Positions 17,188 to 26,724 are shown, numbered from the stretch's first letter. The stretch is DNA of 64,000 nucleotides from Salegentibacter echinorum (GCF_900129445.1 NZ_FQVT01000002.1:434001-498000), one strand, 5' to 3'. The notes: generated by a model from the sequence alone, not told the origin. Made by a program: numbers and translations.

Positions 17188-17696
17188 AGGCTCTACCCTT
17201 AAAAGCAATTTTGATTACAATTTAAAAGGTACAATTTAACTCCGACTTAGATGAGGTTAAACTCTCGAAAAAGTTTTTACGTAATCTTTATCGCCCTCAG
17301 TGACTAGGATTATTCTCGAATAATCTGTGTTAAACCTTTCAGATTAAAAATGAAGAAAATAATTTCTGAAAATTTTAAATAACAGCTGCTATAGTTTAGC
17401 TTGTTAACTTTCGTTAAACCAAGTTAAAACTCACTTAATACAAGGGTTTCAAGTCTTAACTCTCCCCTGCTTCCATTTTTTAAACAGCTCATTTTCAGTA
17501 TATTTGAATTGGAAAAATGATGGGGTGAAAAGAGACTCATTTCGAGTTACTTAAACTTGTAAATAACAGGCTGTGAGTTGCAGGTTTCTAATTTTTACCC
17601 ATTGTATTTTCTCAACTAAACAACCAATTATTTATCCTAAACTTATTTTAGCAGAGCCTTGAATAAGTTTATGGGTAATTGTAAAAACCAGAAAAA
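17188..17696. other. Intergenic region between cls and ndh
   Basis: This divergent region of about 500 bases has no credible reading frame. A strong inverted pair GATTATTC-TC-GAATAATC lies at 17308-17325 and could be an operator or hairpin. No full TTG/TAnnTTTG promoter was recognised. Confidence 0.4.
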
Positions 17697-18998
17697 ATGC
17701 GAAATAAAGAGATAGTAATTATTGGCGGTGGATTTGCCGGGATTAACCTTGCTAAAGAACTTGGTAATAAAGAAGGGCTTCAGGTTACTTTAGTAGATAA
17801 AAACAATTATAACTTTTTTACGCCACTTTTATACCAGGTAAGTACGGGGATGTTAGATGTTTCCAGTATTACTATTCCTTTTCGTACCCTTTTTAAAAAG
17901 AAGAAAAATTTAAGGTACCGCTTAGGGAAATTAATAGAAGTGCGAGCAGAAGAAAACAAAGTTTTGTTGAGTACCGGCGAGCTTAAATATGATTACCTGG
18001 TGATGGCTCTGGGAACAAAGAGTAATTTCTTCGGAATGGAAAATATAGAAAAGAATGCCCTGCCCATGAAATCGATTAACCAGGCTGTAAAACTGCGAAA
18101 CTATCTCCTGCGTGAGGCTGAAAGATCTATCTATATTAAAGATGATGTTGAAAGACGTAAAATGGGAAATATCGTGATTTCTGGCGCAGGACCTTCTGGA
18201 GTTGAGGTTGCCGGGATGCTCGCAGAAATGCGTAATAATATCCTCAATGATATTTATCCTGAATTAAAAGATGAAAAACTGAACATCTACCTTGTAGATG
18301 GAGCTCCCAATGTGCTGCCTCCTATGAGTGAAAAAGCCCAGAAATATTCTAAGGAAAGCCTGGAAGGAATGGGGATTATCGTAAAGCTGGACAAAATGGT
18401 TTCAGATTATAAGGACGATAAAGTGATTTTTAAAGACGGTGACAGCATAGAAACCAAAACTTTAATCTGGACGGCTGGAGTGACAGGGATGAAATTTGAC
18501 GGACTTCCCGAAGACAGCTACGAAAAAGGAAACAGGTTGCGGGTTAATGAATATTTTAAGGTTGATCATACCGAGAATATTTATGCGATAGGAGATGCCT
18601 GTGTGTTATATTCAGACCCAGATTTCCCCAAAGGACACCCACAATTGGCAAGTGTTGCTACCCAACAAGGAAGTGCACTCGCTAAGAATTTTGAAGCTAT
18701 GGTTAATAATAAAGAACCAAAAGCTTTTACCTATAACGATAAGGGAACCATGGCGATAATAGGAAGAAGTAAAGCCGTGGCAGACCTTACCACGCCAAAA
18801 AAGACCATGACCGGTTGGTTCGCCTGGATGGCGTGGCTTTTTGTACACCTGTTTCTATTAATTAATTACAGAAACAGAATCAGTACGATGTGGAACTGGA
18901 CGACTGCTTATTTTAGTAAAGGCCAGGCCAATGGATTGCTTATTGGTAAAACTGCAAACGGAAGTATGCCAGAATTAAAGAAACAAACTGAAGTATAA
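17697..18998 (+). CDS. ndh: Type II NADH dehydrogenase (NDH-2)
   Basis: The 433-residue flavoprotein oxidises NADH and reduces quinone without pumping protons. An FAD-binding Rossmann motif GGGFAGINLA starts at residue 10, a second dinucleotide motif ISGAGPSGVEVAG lies near 160-173, and the quinone-site region IYAIGDACV and LASVATQQGSALAKN are at about 295-330. The C-terminal hydrophobic segment (GWFAWMAWLFVHLFLLINYR) is the membrane-binding part of NDH-2. Length and motifs are typical. It is monocistronic, followed after about 150 bases by a dispersed repeat and a terminator. Confidence 0.94.
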   Translation: MRNKEIVIIGGGFAGINLAKELGNKEGLQVTLVDKNNYNFFTPLLYQVSTGMLDVSSITIPFRTLFKKKKNLRYRLGKLIEVRAEENKVLLSTGELKYDYLVMALGTKSNFFGMENIEKNALPMKSINQAVKLRNYLLREAERSIYIKDDVERRKMGNIVISGAGPSGVEVAGMLAEMRNNILNDIYPELKDEKLNIYLVDGAPNVLPPMSEKAQKYSKESLEGMGIIVKLDKMVSDYKDDKVIFKDGDSIETKTLIWTAGVTGMKFDGLPEDSYEKGNRLRVNEYFKVDHTENIYAIGDACVLYSDPDFPKGHPQLASVATQQGSALAKNFEAMVNNKEPKAFTYNDKGTMAIIGRSKAVADLTTPKKTMTGWFAWMAWLFVHLFLLINYRNRISTMWNWTTAYFSKGQANGLLIGKTANGSMPELKKQTEV

Positions 18999-19151
18999 TT
19001 TTTTTGATAAACAACTATAAATTATTCACTATTGTACGGTAAAGAAGTAAGATCGCTTTGCTGAAAGAAAAAAGAGAAAAGACTAAACTCTAACTAACTG
19101 AGAATCCTGCCTTTTTTATAAGTGATATTCTTCAATTAACTCTTTTTCGTG

Positions 19152-19250
19152 AAGATTTCTAATAGCAAAGAGGATAATTATAAAATCGCTTTCGGGCTTT
19201 GCTATAAAGAGAACATGCTAATTAGTTATATTTTTATATTAGATCAATGA
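19152..19250. repeat. Dispersed 100-base structured repeat, copy B
   Basis: This is the second copy of the element at 15624-15723. Its stem arms are ATAGCAAAG and CTTTGCTAT, a perfect nine-base pair; relative to copy A one A-T pair has become G-C on both sides, a compensatory change. It lies 154 bases after ndh. Confidence 0.85.
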
Positions 19251-19264
19251 AAATTATTATTCGT

Positions 19265-19305
19265 AAAAAAAGATTTTGCAGGTCACTACTTGCAAAATCT
19301 TTTTT
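19265..19305. terminator. Strong bidirectional intrinsic terminator
   Basis: Arms AAAAGATTTTGCA and TGCAAAATCTTTT are perfect over at least 13 bases with a ten-base loop, preceded by A's and followed by T's. It probably ends the ndh transcript. Confidence 0.85.
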
Positions 19306-19619
19306 AATTTCTGCTGACTGCGGTTTAACAAACTAAATTGCCTCGCCGAGCCTGTCGTTCCAATTCGTAGCCTCTTTAACAAGCTAGGGCTTTGTTAGTC
19401 GAAGTCTTAAACCTAACATAGAACCTGGTTTTTTATTAAATTATAAGGTTAGTTCTAGCGCAGTTGAGAAGTTTTTCTACGACGTGTTTAGTGCGATAAA
19501 TATTTCGAATATAATTGATGCAAGATGTTATAGGTCAGTAATTAACATTATTTTATTTTTTTCTGATATATTTAATGTTTAACTTCAAGCAATGCGAAAT
19601 AATCATATTTCGCCAATAA

Positions 19620-21113
19620 TTGCTTATGAAGCACATTTACAAACTTAAAATAATAGTATTTTTCTCATTATTTCTGCTTTTTTCTTGCGATAATAAAGAA
19701 AGCAGTCCTGCCAATGTTATAATCAAAAATAAAATTGAACGTGACCTACCAGAAATAAAGGAAGATGGCGTTCTTAATGTAATTACCCTATATAATTCTA
19801 CCAGTTATTTCCTCTACCGCGGCGAAACTATGGGCTTTGAATATGAAATGGCCGAACGTCTTGCCAAAAGCCTGGGTTTAGAATTGGATATTAAAGTAGC
19901 CAATAATTTTGATGAAGTTTTTAATATGTTAGAATCTGGTGAGGGTGATATCGTGGCTTTTGGTCTATCGATCACAGAATCCAGAAAGCAAAGGGTAGCA
20001 TTTACAGATTACCTTTATCTTACCCATCAGGTTTTAGTGCAGCGAATGCCCAAAAATTGGCGAAAGCTTCCCGGTTATAAAATAAAGCGTGAGTTAATTA
20101 ACGATCCTATTGAATTGATTGATGATACCGTGCACGTAAGAAAAAGTACTTCTTATTATACCCGTTTAAAGAATTTAGAAAAAGAAATTGGAGGTAAAAT
20201 TCACGTAAAAGAAGTAGGGGGCAACAAGACAACCGATGATATTATTAATATGGTGGTAAACGGGGAAATTGACTATACCGTAGCCGATTATAATCTTGCT
20301 TCGGTCAATAAAACCTTTCATCCTATTCTTGATATTAGTACCAATGTGAGTTTTTCGCAACGCATAGCCTGGGCTGTACGCAAAGATTCTCCAAAGTTGC
20401 TTAAGGCAGCAAATGCCTGGATAGAAACTTCTAAGAAAAAAAATTTCTACTATGCTCTTTACGATAAATACTTTAAAGATAAAAAGCGTTATCGGCGACG
20501 TATTGCCAGTGATTTATTCAGTAAAAATGAAGGAAAAATTAGTTCTTACGATGAGATAATTCGCAGTAATGCAGAAAACTTAGGCTGGGATTGGCGCCTT
20601 ATTTCCTCTTTGATCTATCAGGAGTCGCGTTTTAACCAACAAGTGAAGTCCTGGGCGGGTGCGGGTGGCTTAATGCAACTTATGCCGGCAACCGCAAAAG
20701 AGCTTGGGGTGACAAATATTAATGATCCGGTAGATAATATTCGTGGTGGGACAAATTATTTGAAGAATCTTTATAAGCGTTTTGACAACATAAAAGATAG
20801 TATACAGCGAATTAAATTTACAATGGCTTCTTATAACTGTGGCTTTGGTCATGTGCGCGATGCGCAACGACTGGCCGAAGCCCTGGGTGATGACCCAGAG
20901 CGCTGGGATGATCACGTAGAAAATTCTATTTTAAAACTGCGACAACGTAAATATTTTAGCAGACCCGAAGTTCACTACGGACTTGTTCGTGGTTCAGAGC
21001 CTTTCAATTATGTACGGGATATTTTCCGCCGATACGACCATTATCGTGAATTAGTTCCTTTTAAACCTTTTGAAAAAACCAAAGATGAAAATGAGCAAAT
21101 TGCCGCAAATTAG
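19620..21113 (+). CDS. Membrane-bound lytic transglycosylase F-like lipoprotein
   Basis: The 497-residue protein combines a periplasmic solute-binding (SBP_bac_3) domain (about 50-290) with a soluble lytic transglycosylase domain (about 315-450), the MltF architecture. It cleaves peptidoglycan glycosidic bonds, forming 1,6-anhydro-muropeptides. The catalytic glutamate is in SSLIYQESRF (E335), followed by GAGGLMQLMPAT and ASYNCGFGHV. A lipobox (LLFSC, Cys23) indicates membrane anchoring. The second in-frame ATG at 19626 is also possible as a start. The SBP domain likely senses or positions substrate. It stands alone. Confidence 0.93.
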   Translation: MLMKHIYKLKIIVFFSLFLLFSCDNKESSPANVIIKNKIERDLPEIKEDGVLNVITLYNSTSYFLYRGETMGFEYEMAERLAKSLGLELDIKVANNFDEVFNMLESGEGDIVAFGLSITESRKQRVAFTDYLYLTHQVLVQRMPKNWRKLPGYKIKRELINDPIELIDDTVHVRKSTSYYTRLKNLEKEIGGKIHVKEVGGNKTTDDIINMVVNGEIDYTVADYNLASVNKTFHPILDISTNVSFSQRIAWAVRKDSPKLLKAANAWIETSKKKNFYYALYDKYFKDKKRYRRRIASDLFSKNEGKISSYDEIIRSNAENLGWDWRLISSLIYQESRFNQQVKSWAGAGGLMQLMPATAKELGVTNINDPVDNIRGGTNYLKNLYKRFDNIKDSIQRIKFTMASYNCGFGHVRDAQRLAEALGDDPERWDDHVENSILKLRQRKYFSRPEVHYGLVRGSEPFNYVRDIFRRYDHYRELVPFKPFEKTKDENEQIAAN

Positions 21114-21273
21114 CCTGTTTGAAACATTGGAAAATTGTTAAGCTGAATTTGCGTCATTTTTAATCATTATCATCCGAAAGTTTAAATGAGTTCAATTATA
21201 AGTTTTTAAAACTTCAAAACCTACCGTACCGGAAGCCCCGGTGAATAAAACTGATTTTTTAGGTATCGTTCTA

Positions 21274-22071
21274 TTAAAAATAAACGGCTTCAAAAACAGC
21301 CAGTGAAGCTCTTCTTCCCACATTTAGCGTCAATTCATCTCCATTGATACTGTAATTATTGGCTTGTTCAAATACTTTTAAGAATTCAGCTTCATTTACA
21401 GATACATCGGGACAGGATTTCATGGTAGTCGCCACGTAAGAAAAACTAATACGTTGGGCATCTTCCAGTTTGTAACTTCCAGAAAGTGAATTACAGCCGG
21501 CAAATCCCTGTAGCCTGTTGTCATTAGCTTTCAGCATAAAGAATATTTCTTTTTCCTGATTGTTGGCCATTGTCACTTCCTTACCTTCCAGTTTTTTAAG
21601 TTTCCAGTATTTTTCTACAATTTTATCTTTAGGAGCTACTTTTTTAAAAACAGCTAAAGGTGCACGTTTTCCAATATTCAGCATTAATTTATTACCATTT
21701 ACCGTGTAATTATCTGTTTTGTTAAAAACGTCTAATACTTCCTGCTCATTTATCTCATTTTCGGGACAGGCCATTCTTGTACTGGCTATTTGAGAAAACT
21801 TAATGCGCAGTCCATCTTCCAGATTATAACTTCCGTTGAAATTATTACAGCCAGAATTACCAAAAACACGTTGGTCTGTGCTATTTAAAGTAAACTGAAT
21901 CTTTTTACCTTCAATGTTGGTTTGATCAATTTTAGATCCGTCCAATTCCACAAGTTCCCAGGTAGTATTGGTAATTTGTGCATTTGCATTTTGACCGCTG
22001 GTTTTTTTTGTTGTATTACAACTTACCAGGACTAAAGTTAAAACGGTTAGTATTACAAGTTTAAATTTCAT
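21274..22071 (-). CDS. Lipoprotein with two tandem META (HslJ-like) domains
   Basis: The 265-residue protein has a lipobox (VLVSC, Cys18) and two copies of a META domain, about 33-145 and 152-265. Both copies show a W-[E/K]L start, a GxxGCNxxxGSY core with DGLRI/DAQRI, a [TS]xxxxCP motif and a closing GxRA[PS]LAVF. META domains are found in HslJ, a heat-inducible lipoprotein linked to novobiocin resistance in E. coli, and are often in envelope lipoproteins of unknown function. The duplication is clear from sequence. No enzyme motif is seen. It is monocistronic. A separate one-domain META lipoprotein lies in the suf operon. Confidence 0.9.
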   Translation of the reverse strand: MKFKLVILTVLTLVLVSCNTTKKTSGQNANAQITNTTWELVELDGSKIDQTNIEGKKIQFTLNSTDQRVFGNSGCNNFNGSYNLEDGLRIKFSQIASTRMACPENEINEQEVLDVFNKTDNYTVNGNKLMLNIGKRAPLAVFKKVAPKDKIVEKYWKLKKLEGKEVTMANNQEKEIFFMLKANDNRLQGFAGCNSLSGSYKLEDAQRISFSYVATTMKSCPDVSVNEAEFLKVFEQANNYSINGDELTLNVGRRASLAVFEAVYF

Positions 22072-22257
22072 GATTCTTAGTGTTTAGATTACAAAGGTAT
22101 ATTCGGTTCGGAACTTTTTGAACCAATTAAAACTAAAGCTTTGTTAATCTTTAATTATTGATTTTTTTATAATATTCTATAGAACTCATTTAAACTGTTC
22201 ACTTTGAAGCAAAATTCAGCCATTTTTTGTTCATTTGAAGGGTTTTTTTTTGACTTG

Positions 22258-22283
22258 CATAGTCCCGAAACTTCGGGGCTATG
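22258..22283. repeat. Hairpin with 12-base arms in intergenic region
   Basis: CATAGTCCCGAA pairs with TTCGGGGCTATG with one wobble and a two-base loop. No U tract follows it on either strand in the usual place, so it is not a normal terminator. Its CCCGA...TTCGG core resembles the inner hairpin of the element at 5165. The rest of 22072-22471 has no convincing gene. Confidence 0.6.
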
Positions 22284-22471
22284 GAAGGAATAAAAAGACA
22301 GGAAATGGGCAAAAAAGGGGAATTTTTCAGCCAATGGAGAAAGTTTAAACGAGTTCATTTCTTCTGAACCAAAATTAAAACTTGGAAAGGATAAATAATA
22401 TCGAAAACTAAAAAAGTACCTTACACCTACCAAAACGTCACTATTTTGTCCGAGAGAAATATAAATCATAT

Positions 22472-23974
22472 TTAACGTTCAGGCTTTATCGTAGGATAAA
22501 GTTCCTCATATGGCAGCACATCGTCCATTACCCGTTTTTCAATTAGGGATCTGTTTAACTGACTTAGATCTGTACAGCCGGCTGCTGCAAAAAGCTCCAA
22601 AAATTCATTCACCGTCTGCTCCTGATAGTTTTTAACACGTTTCCACTTTTCTTCTACCGCAAGACCACGCATAAAAGAGGGATCGTTACTGGTAACGCCG
22701 GTAGGACATTTATTCGTATCACATTTTAAAGCCTGGATACAGCCCAGGGCAAGCATCATTCCACGGGCAGAATTGCAAATATCTGCTCCTATACACAGCG
22801 CTTTAAAAATATCGAAAGCGGTAAAGATTTTAGTAGCAGTAATTATAGTAATCTCTTCTTTTAATCCGTATTGATTTAAAGTATCTACTACAAAAATTAA
22901 AGCCTGTTCCCATGGCATTCCTACATAATTTGAGAAATCTATGGGTGCCGCCCCGGTACCACCTTCGGCGCCATCTACAGTGATAAAGTCTGGTTTTATA
23001 TCGGTTGCCAGCATCTCCTTACAAATTTCAATAAATTCCTCCTTGCTTCCAATACAGAGTTTAAAACCAACGGGTTTTCCATCAGAAAGTTCTCTTAATT
23101 CCTTTACAAATTCTAATAAACCTTTGGCATCACTAAATGCACTGTGACCGGGAGGGGATAGTACAGTGGTATGGGGTTCTACTCCCCTAATTTTGGCAAT
23201 TTCCTCATTATTTTTACTTGCAGGTAAAACGCCGCCATGACCGGGTTTTGCGCCCTGGGAGATTTTAATTTCTATCATTTTTACTTCAGGAAGGGAGGCG
23301 TTTTCTTTAAATTTTTCCGCAGAAAAATTCCCGTCTTCAGTGCGACAGCCAAAGTAACCCGTTCCTATTTCCCAAACCAGGTCCCCACCTTTGCGGTGAT
23401 ATTCAGAAATTCCACCTTCCCCGGTATCGTGAAAAAAGTTTCCGGCTTTTGCTCCCATATTCAAAGCCATTATTGCATTTTTACTAAGGGCACCATAACT
23501 CATTGCCGAGATATTAAAAATACTTGAGGAATAAGGCTTGGTACAGTCAGGGCCACCAACCACCATCCTTGGTGCTTCTGTATGTACTTTACTGGGATAA
23601 ATACTGTGCTTCATCCATTTGTAATTATCTTCCTCTACATCGAGCTCTGTACCGTAAGGATGCGTGTTCCGCTCTAGTTTAGATCGCTGGTAAATATAAG
23701 AACGGTGATTCCTGTCAATAGGTTTTCCATCGGTGCCATCTTCCACAAAATATTGATGCAGTTCTGGCCCTATCATTTCCAGCAAATACCGCATGTGACC
23801 CAATACCGGGAAATTGCGTAAAATGGTATGCTCTTTTTGCGTAATATCATAAATTCCCAGCCCGAAAATTAAAACAGCCAGGGTAGAAAATCCAATAATA
23901 GGCCATACGATTGTAATAATAATTACGCCTATTATTAAGAGGATAATAAGTGTAAAATGTATAGCTTTTCTCAT
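22472..23974 (-). CDS. FMN-binding glutamate synthase family protein
   Basis: The 500-residue protein matches the FMN/iron-sulfur domain of glutamate synthase large subunit without the glutaminase domain. Two N-terminal membrane helices (about 6-45) distinguish it from GltB. Visible motifs are FNISAMSYGALSKNA, SQGAKPGHGGVLP, VDGAEGGTGAAP and CIQALKCDTNKCPTGV, the last supplying the cysteines for a 3Fe-4S cluster. The family is usually annotated as glutamate synthase-like; its real substrate is not established. It is 34 bases upstream, with same orientation, of nothing but the deaminase start region (the deaminase lies upstream of it), so the two may be cotranscribed. Confidence 0.87.
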   Translation of the reverse strand: MRKAIHFTLIILLIIGVIIITIVWPIIGFSTLAVLIFGLGIYDITQKEHTILRNFPVLGHMRYLLEMIGPELHQYFVEDGTDGKPIDRNHRSYIYQRSKLERNTHPYGTELDVEEDNYKWMKHSIYPSKVHTEAPRMVVGGPDCTKPYSSSIFNISAMSYGALSKNAIMALNMGAKAGNFFHDTGEGGISEYHRKGGDLVWEIGTGYFGCRTEDGNFSAEKFKENASLPEVKMIEIKISQGAKPGHGGVLPASKNNEEIAKIRGVEPHTTVLSPPGHSAFSDAKGLLEFVKELRELSDGKPVGFKLCIGSKEEFIEICKEMLATDIKPDFITVDGAEGGTGAAPIDFSNYVGMPWEQALIFVVDTLNQYGLKEEITIITATKIFTAFDIFKALCIGADICNSARGMMLALGCIQALKCDTNKCPTGVTSNDPSFMRGLAVEEKWKRVKNYQEQTVNEFLELFAAAGCTDLSQLNRSLIEKRVMDDVLPYEELYPTIKPER

Positions 23975-24008
23975 AGTTAAATAGTGCTTTTAATCTAATT
24001 CAGTTTTA

Positions 24009-24500
24009 TCACTGATAATACTTTCTATGAAGGTTCTTTATTTTCTCAAGCATAGGTCCTTTTGCCGGGCCCTTAATTGCAGAATTCTTAATTATTTCTT
24101 CGGAAGGTATAAATTTGATAGGGGCAGGCTCTGCGCCAAACTCATTCAGCCAGGTGTTTAGCTGTTTCCCGGAACTCAAATAAACTAAACTCCCAATACC
24201 TACCCAACCGTGGGCAGCGGCACACATAGGACAATGCTCGCCGGTAGTGTACATCGTGATATTTTTTCGCTCCTGTACATTTAAGTTATCGGCTGCCCAC
24301 TGCGCAAGTTCAATTTCCGGATGTGCAAGGGCAGTTTTCTCGTTTACCCTATTTCTGGCTTCAGCAATAACATTATTATTAGCATCTACCAGGATAGAAC
24401 CAAAAGGTTCATCACCGGCATTTAGCGCTTCTTTTGCCAGGGAAAGACAATACCTTAAATGTTCGGTGTCTTTTTTAGTGATATTAGTTGATGTTTGCAT
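24009..24500 (-). CDS. Nucleoside/guanine deaminase-like zinc enzyme
   Basis: The 163-residue protein belongs to the CMP/dCMP deaminase superfamily. The zinc site is seen as HPE (H60, E62; family form HAE) and CPMC (C90, C93), with the general structure EPFGSILVDANNNV near 31-44. The size and N-terminal region resemble guanine deaminase GuaD and tRNA-independent nucleoside deaminases. It would hydrolyse an amino group from a purine or cytosine base in the cytoplasm; the exact substrate cannot be told. The HPE variant, with Pro in place of Ala, is a small oddity. It precedes the FMN-binding protein by 34 bases on the same strand. Confidence 0.85.
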   Translation of the reverse strand: MQTSTNITKKDTEHLRYCLSLAKEALNAGDEPFGSILVDANNNVIAEARNRVNEKTALAHPEIELAQWAADNLNVQERKNITMYTTGEHCPMCAAAHGWVGIGSLVYLSSGKQLNTWLNEFGAEPAPIKFIPSEEIIKNSAIKGPAKGPMLEKIKNLHRKYYQ

Positions 24501-24952
24501 TATCGATTAAAGTATATTTTTGCTTTTTCGTGAGAAAAAGTTTGTTTTCCATTTTTAAAACTTACCAGGTGTTGTGCAATTATCCTCATGGTCTTAACAG
24601 CATTTTTTGCTTCCGGGATTACAAAATTTGCCGGAATATTTCTTTCCCGTTTTGTATATTTAATCGTGCGGCATTTTTGAGTATTAGATCAAGCATAAAC
24701 TTTAGCCGGGTTATTCAACAAGAAGTCTTTTCGAAGATTAAATTGGTTTTAATTCAGCTTCAAAAAACCTTCTGAACTAATGATTCCTAAAATTATAGAA
24801 TTTATTAAAGCTTTCCCTTCTGGCGTCTCATAAAAAATATACAAACCTTAATCTTAAATTAACTAGGTATTAAGAGATTAACAAGGTTTAAACTGATTTT
24901 TTATCCTGATTTATAACTCCCAAAATATAAAACTACCTACAACGAAAAAGAG
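24501..24952. other. Intergenic region upstream of the deaminase
   Basis: About 450 bases of AT-rich sequence with no coding frame that resembles a protein family. One inverted-looking stretch (GAAGTCTTTTCGAAGATTAA region, about 24722) was seen, with no clear function. Confidence 0.4.
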
Positions 24953-24982
24953 TTGTCTATTTTAAAGAAAATCCTATCTTTA
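24953..24982 (+). promoter_or_regulatory. Candidate promoter for the 25076 gene
   Basis: TTG at 24953-24955, 19 bases, then TATCTTTA at 24975-24982: close to the Bacteroidota TTG-N(17-23)-TAnnTTTG pattern, with one mismatch at the last base. It leaves a leader of about 90 bases. Confidence 0.6.
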
Positions 24983-25002
24983 CTCATTAAAATTTAGATT
25001 AG

Positions 25003-25018
25003 GATTTTGCGCAAAATC
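25003..25018. promoter_or_regulatory. Perfect 16-base palindrome in the leader of the 25076 gene
   Basis: GATTTTGCGCAAAATC is its own reverse complement. It lies about 14 bases past the presumed start of transcription, a suitable place for an operator that binds a dimeric regulator. No gene for that regulator is adjacent. Confidence 0.5.
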
Positions 25019-25075
25019 GCTGCAAAGTTTTAAGTTTTATAAACATTCGGTTTAGGCCGTAAAAATTGCAAAAAA

Positions 25076-25513
25076 ATGTATCCAACTGTACAATTTATAC
25101 ATTCTTACTGGGCTTATTTAGTAGTGCTCGTTTTATTTGTCGCTTCCATAAATGCTATTATTGGCTATGCTTCCAACAAAGAATATGGCGCTACAAATTT
25201 CAGAATTGCTTTATTTACACTAATCATTTCCCATATTCAATTGTTAATTGGAATTGTATTGTACTTTGTAGCTCCTTATTTTCAAGTTTTACTGGAAAAA
25301 GGAATGGGCGAGGTTATGGGCGATTCTACTTTGCGATTGTATATTATGGAGCACCCGTTAATGATGATTATAGCCTTGGTTTTAATCACCATAGGATACT
25401 CAAAACATAAATCAAAGCTTACCTCTAAGCCTAAATTTAAAACCCTGGCGATTTTTTATACCCTTGGTTTGTTAGTGATGCTTAGTCGTATTCCCTGGAG
25501 CGCCTGGTTGTAG
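25076..25513 (+). CDS. Small four-helix membrane protein, cytochrome b-like
   Basis: The 145-residue protein has four predicted membrane helices (about 8-28, 45-68, 92-110, 122-142). Histidines fall at or near helix ends (H9, H54, H93), a pattern that could ligate haem, and Flavobacteriaceae relatives are commonly called cytochrome B. That label is from recall of the family and not proven by motif. The sequence LRLYIMEHPLMMIIALVLIT is the most distinctive. It has its own promoter-like element and a palindrome in the leader, and is convergent with the secreted nuclease gene. Confidence 0.7.
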   Translation: MYPTVQFIHSYWAYLVVLVLFVASINAIIGYASNKEYGATNFRIALFTLIISHIQLLIGIVLYFVAPYFQVLLEKGMGEVMGDSTLRLYIMEHPLMMIIALVLITIGYSKHKSKLTSKPKFKTLAIFYTLGLLVMLSRIPWSAWL

Positions 25514-25540
25514 ATGGTTGTAGCATTGCTATGAAGTGTT

Positions 25541-26626
25541 TTATTCTTCCTTATAGGAGGAGTTAGAGGGAACTTCTTTTATTAAATAAACATATACCGG
25601 AAAGTGATCGCTGTAACCGCCCTGGTAGCCTGAACTACCATAACTTCTAAACGGATAGCCTTTAAACTTCCCGTTTTGGTTAATCAGGTATTTCTTATTG
25701 AAAATCCCTGCTTTATAATATTGAAAAGTTTCATAGCTTTTGGTAGTGAAGCCTCCCGAAAGTATAATTTGGTCGAATAAATTCCAGCCATCCCGATAAG
25801 CTAAAGTTCCCAGGCCTTTTTTTCGCATTTTCTCCATAGGATTATACAATTGATGTAGATTTAAGTTTTTGGGGCTTTTCTTGGTTTCAAGAATTTTTTT
25901 AAAGCTACTATTGGTAGGGTCATCGTTAAAATCGCCCATACTAATAATCCGGGCCAGGGGTTCTTTATTAAAAATAGAGTCTATAATTTTATGGTTTAAT
26001 GCAGCTGCTTTTTCCCGTTTGTAATTGCTGGCAGCCTGCCCACCGCTGCGAGAAGGCCAATGGTTTACAATAAGGTGAAAGGTTTCCCCATCCAAAATAC
26101 CGCTTACCACCAATTGATCCCTGGTGTACACTCTTTTATTAGATTTATTGCTGTTAAAAATAAGTAGTTCCCGGGATTGTGAATGCTTCGGAAAAAAGAA
26201 GTCTTTCCGATACAATAAAGCTACATCAATTCCCCTCCTATCTGGGGAATCGTAATGAATAATCCCATAATTATATTGCTGTAAATCCGGTTGTTTAATT
26301 AGGTCTTCTACTACTTCGCGATTTTCCACCTCGCAAATACCAATAAGCACCGGCGGTTGCTGAATTTCGGCTATTCCAATTTCTGAAATCACTTTTGCCA
26401 AATGCTGTAATTTCTCGTGGTATTTAGGTGTTGTCCAAACGTCATCACCTTCTGGCGTGCGATCGTCATCAAAAGTAAATGGGTTGTTCTTAGTATCAAA
26501 AAGGTTTTCCAAATTATAAAAAGCGATGCTTACAATTTTGAATTCCCGCTCTTGTGCACAAAGCTTTTCAGAAGCCAATAGCAACAGCAAATTAATTATA
26601 AAAAGGGGGAAATTACGAATAAGCAT
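25541..26626 (-). CDS. Secreted endonuclease/exonuclease/phosphatase family protein
   Basis: The protein of about 361 residues begins with a signal peptide (FPLFIINLLLLLASEKLCAQ) and has the EEP fold motifs in order: AFYNLENLFD, GICEVENREVV, GIDVALLYR, VNHWPSRSGG, GDFNDDP and SDHFPVYVYL, which supply the metal and catalytic residues. It should hydrolyse phosphodiester bonds, in DNA, RNA or phospholipid, outside the inner membrane. A TTG lies five codons upstream; the ATG at 26626 is preferred. It is divergent from a TonB-dependent receptor 98 bases away, which together with a DUF5689 protein suggests an uptake locus. Confidence 0.9.
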   Translation of the reverse strand: MLIRNFPLFIINLLLLLASEKLCAQEREFKIVSIAFYNLENLFDTKNNPFTFDDDRTPEGDDVWTTPKYHEKLQHLAKVISEIGIAEIQQPPVLIGICEVENREVVEDLIKQPDLQQYNYGIIHYDSPDRRGIDVALLYRKDFFFPKHSQSRELLIFNSNKSNKRVYTRDQLVVSGILDGETFHLIVNHWPSRSGGQAASNYKREKAAALNHKIIDSIFNKEPLARIISMGDFNDDPTNSSFKKILETKKSPKNLNLHQLYNPMEKMRKKGLGTLAYRDGWNLFDQIILSGGFTTKSYETFQYYKAGIFNKKYLINQNGKFKGYPFRSYGSSGYQGGYSDHFPVYVYLIKEVPSNSSYKEE

Positions 26627-26724
26627 TTTCTGATAGTTCAACTAATTTATGAATTTAAATTACTCATTTTTTGCAAGTTATCTGTTTTTAGTTGAAAATT
26701 AACCGGCTATTTTGTGTTAAACCG

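Larger units (their letters stand above)
18999..19619. other. Intergenic region after ndh with repeat and terminator
   Basis: The 621 bases hold repeat copy B (19152-19250) and a strong hairpin (19265-19305). The remaining 300 bases, to the MltF start, show a partial inverted motif around AACAAGCTAGGGCTTTGTT (about 19378) but no gene or clear promoter. Confidence 0.5.

Noticed and set aside
22167-22469. 100-codon open frame on the minus strand between the double META gene and the FMN protein
   Set aside because: It runs through a hairpin and low-complexity sequence, has no recognisable domain, and looks like a chance frame over repeat DNA.
24488-24775. 95-codon plus-strand open frame upstream of the 25076 gene
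   Set aside because: Composition is random-like with many Phe/Cys/Ser, it overlaps the deaminase start, and no family resemblance was seen.
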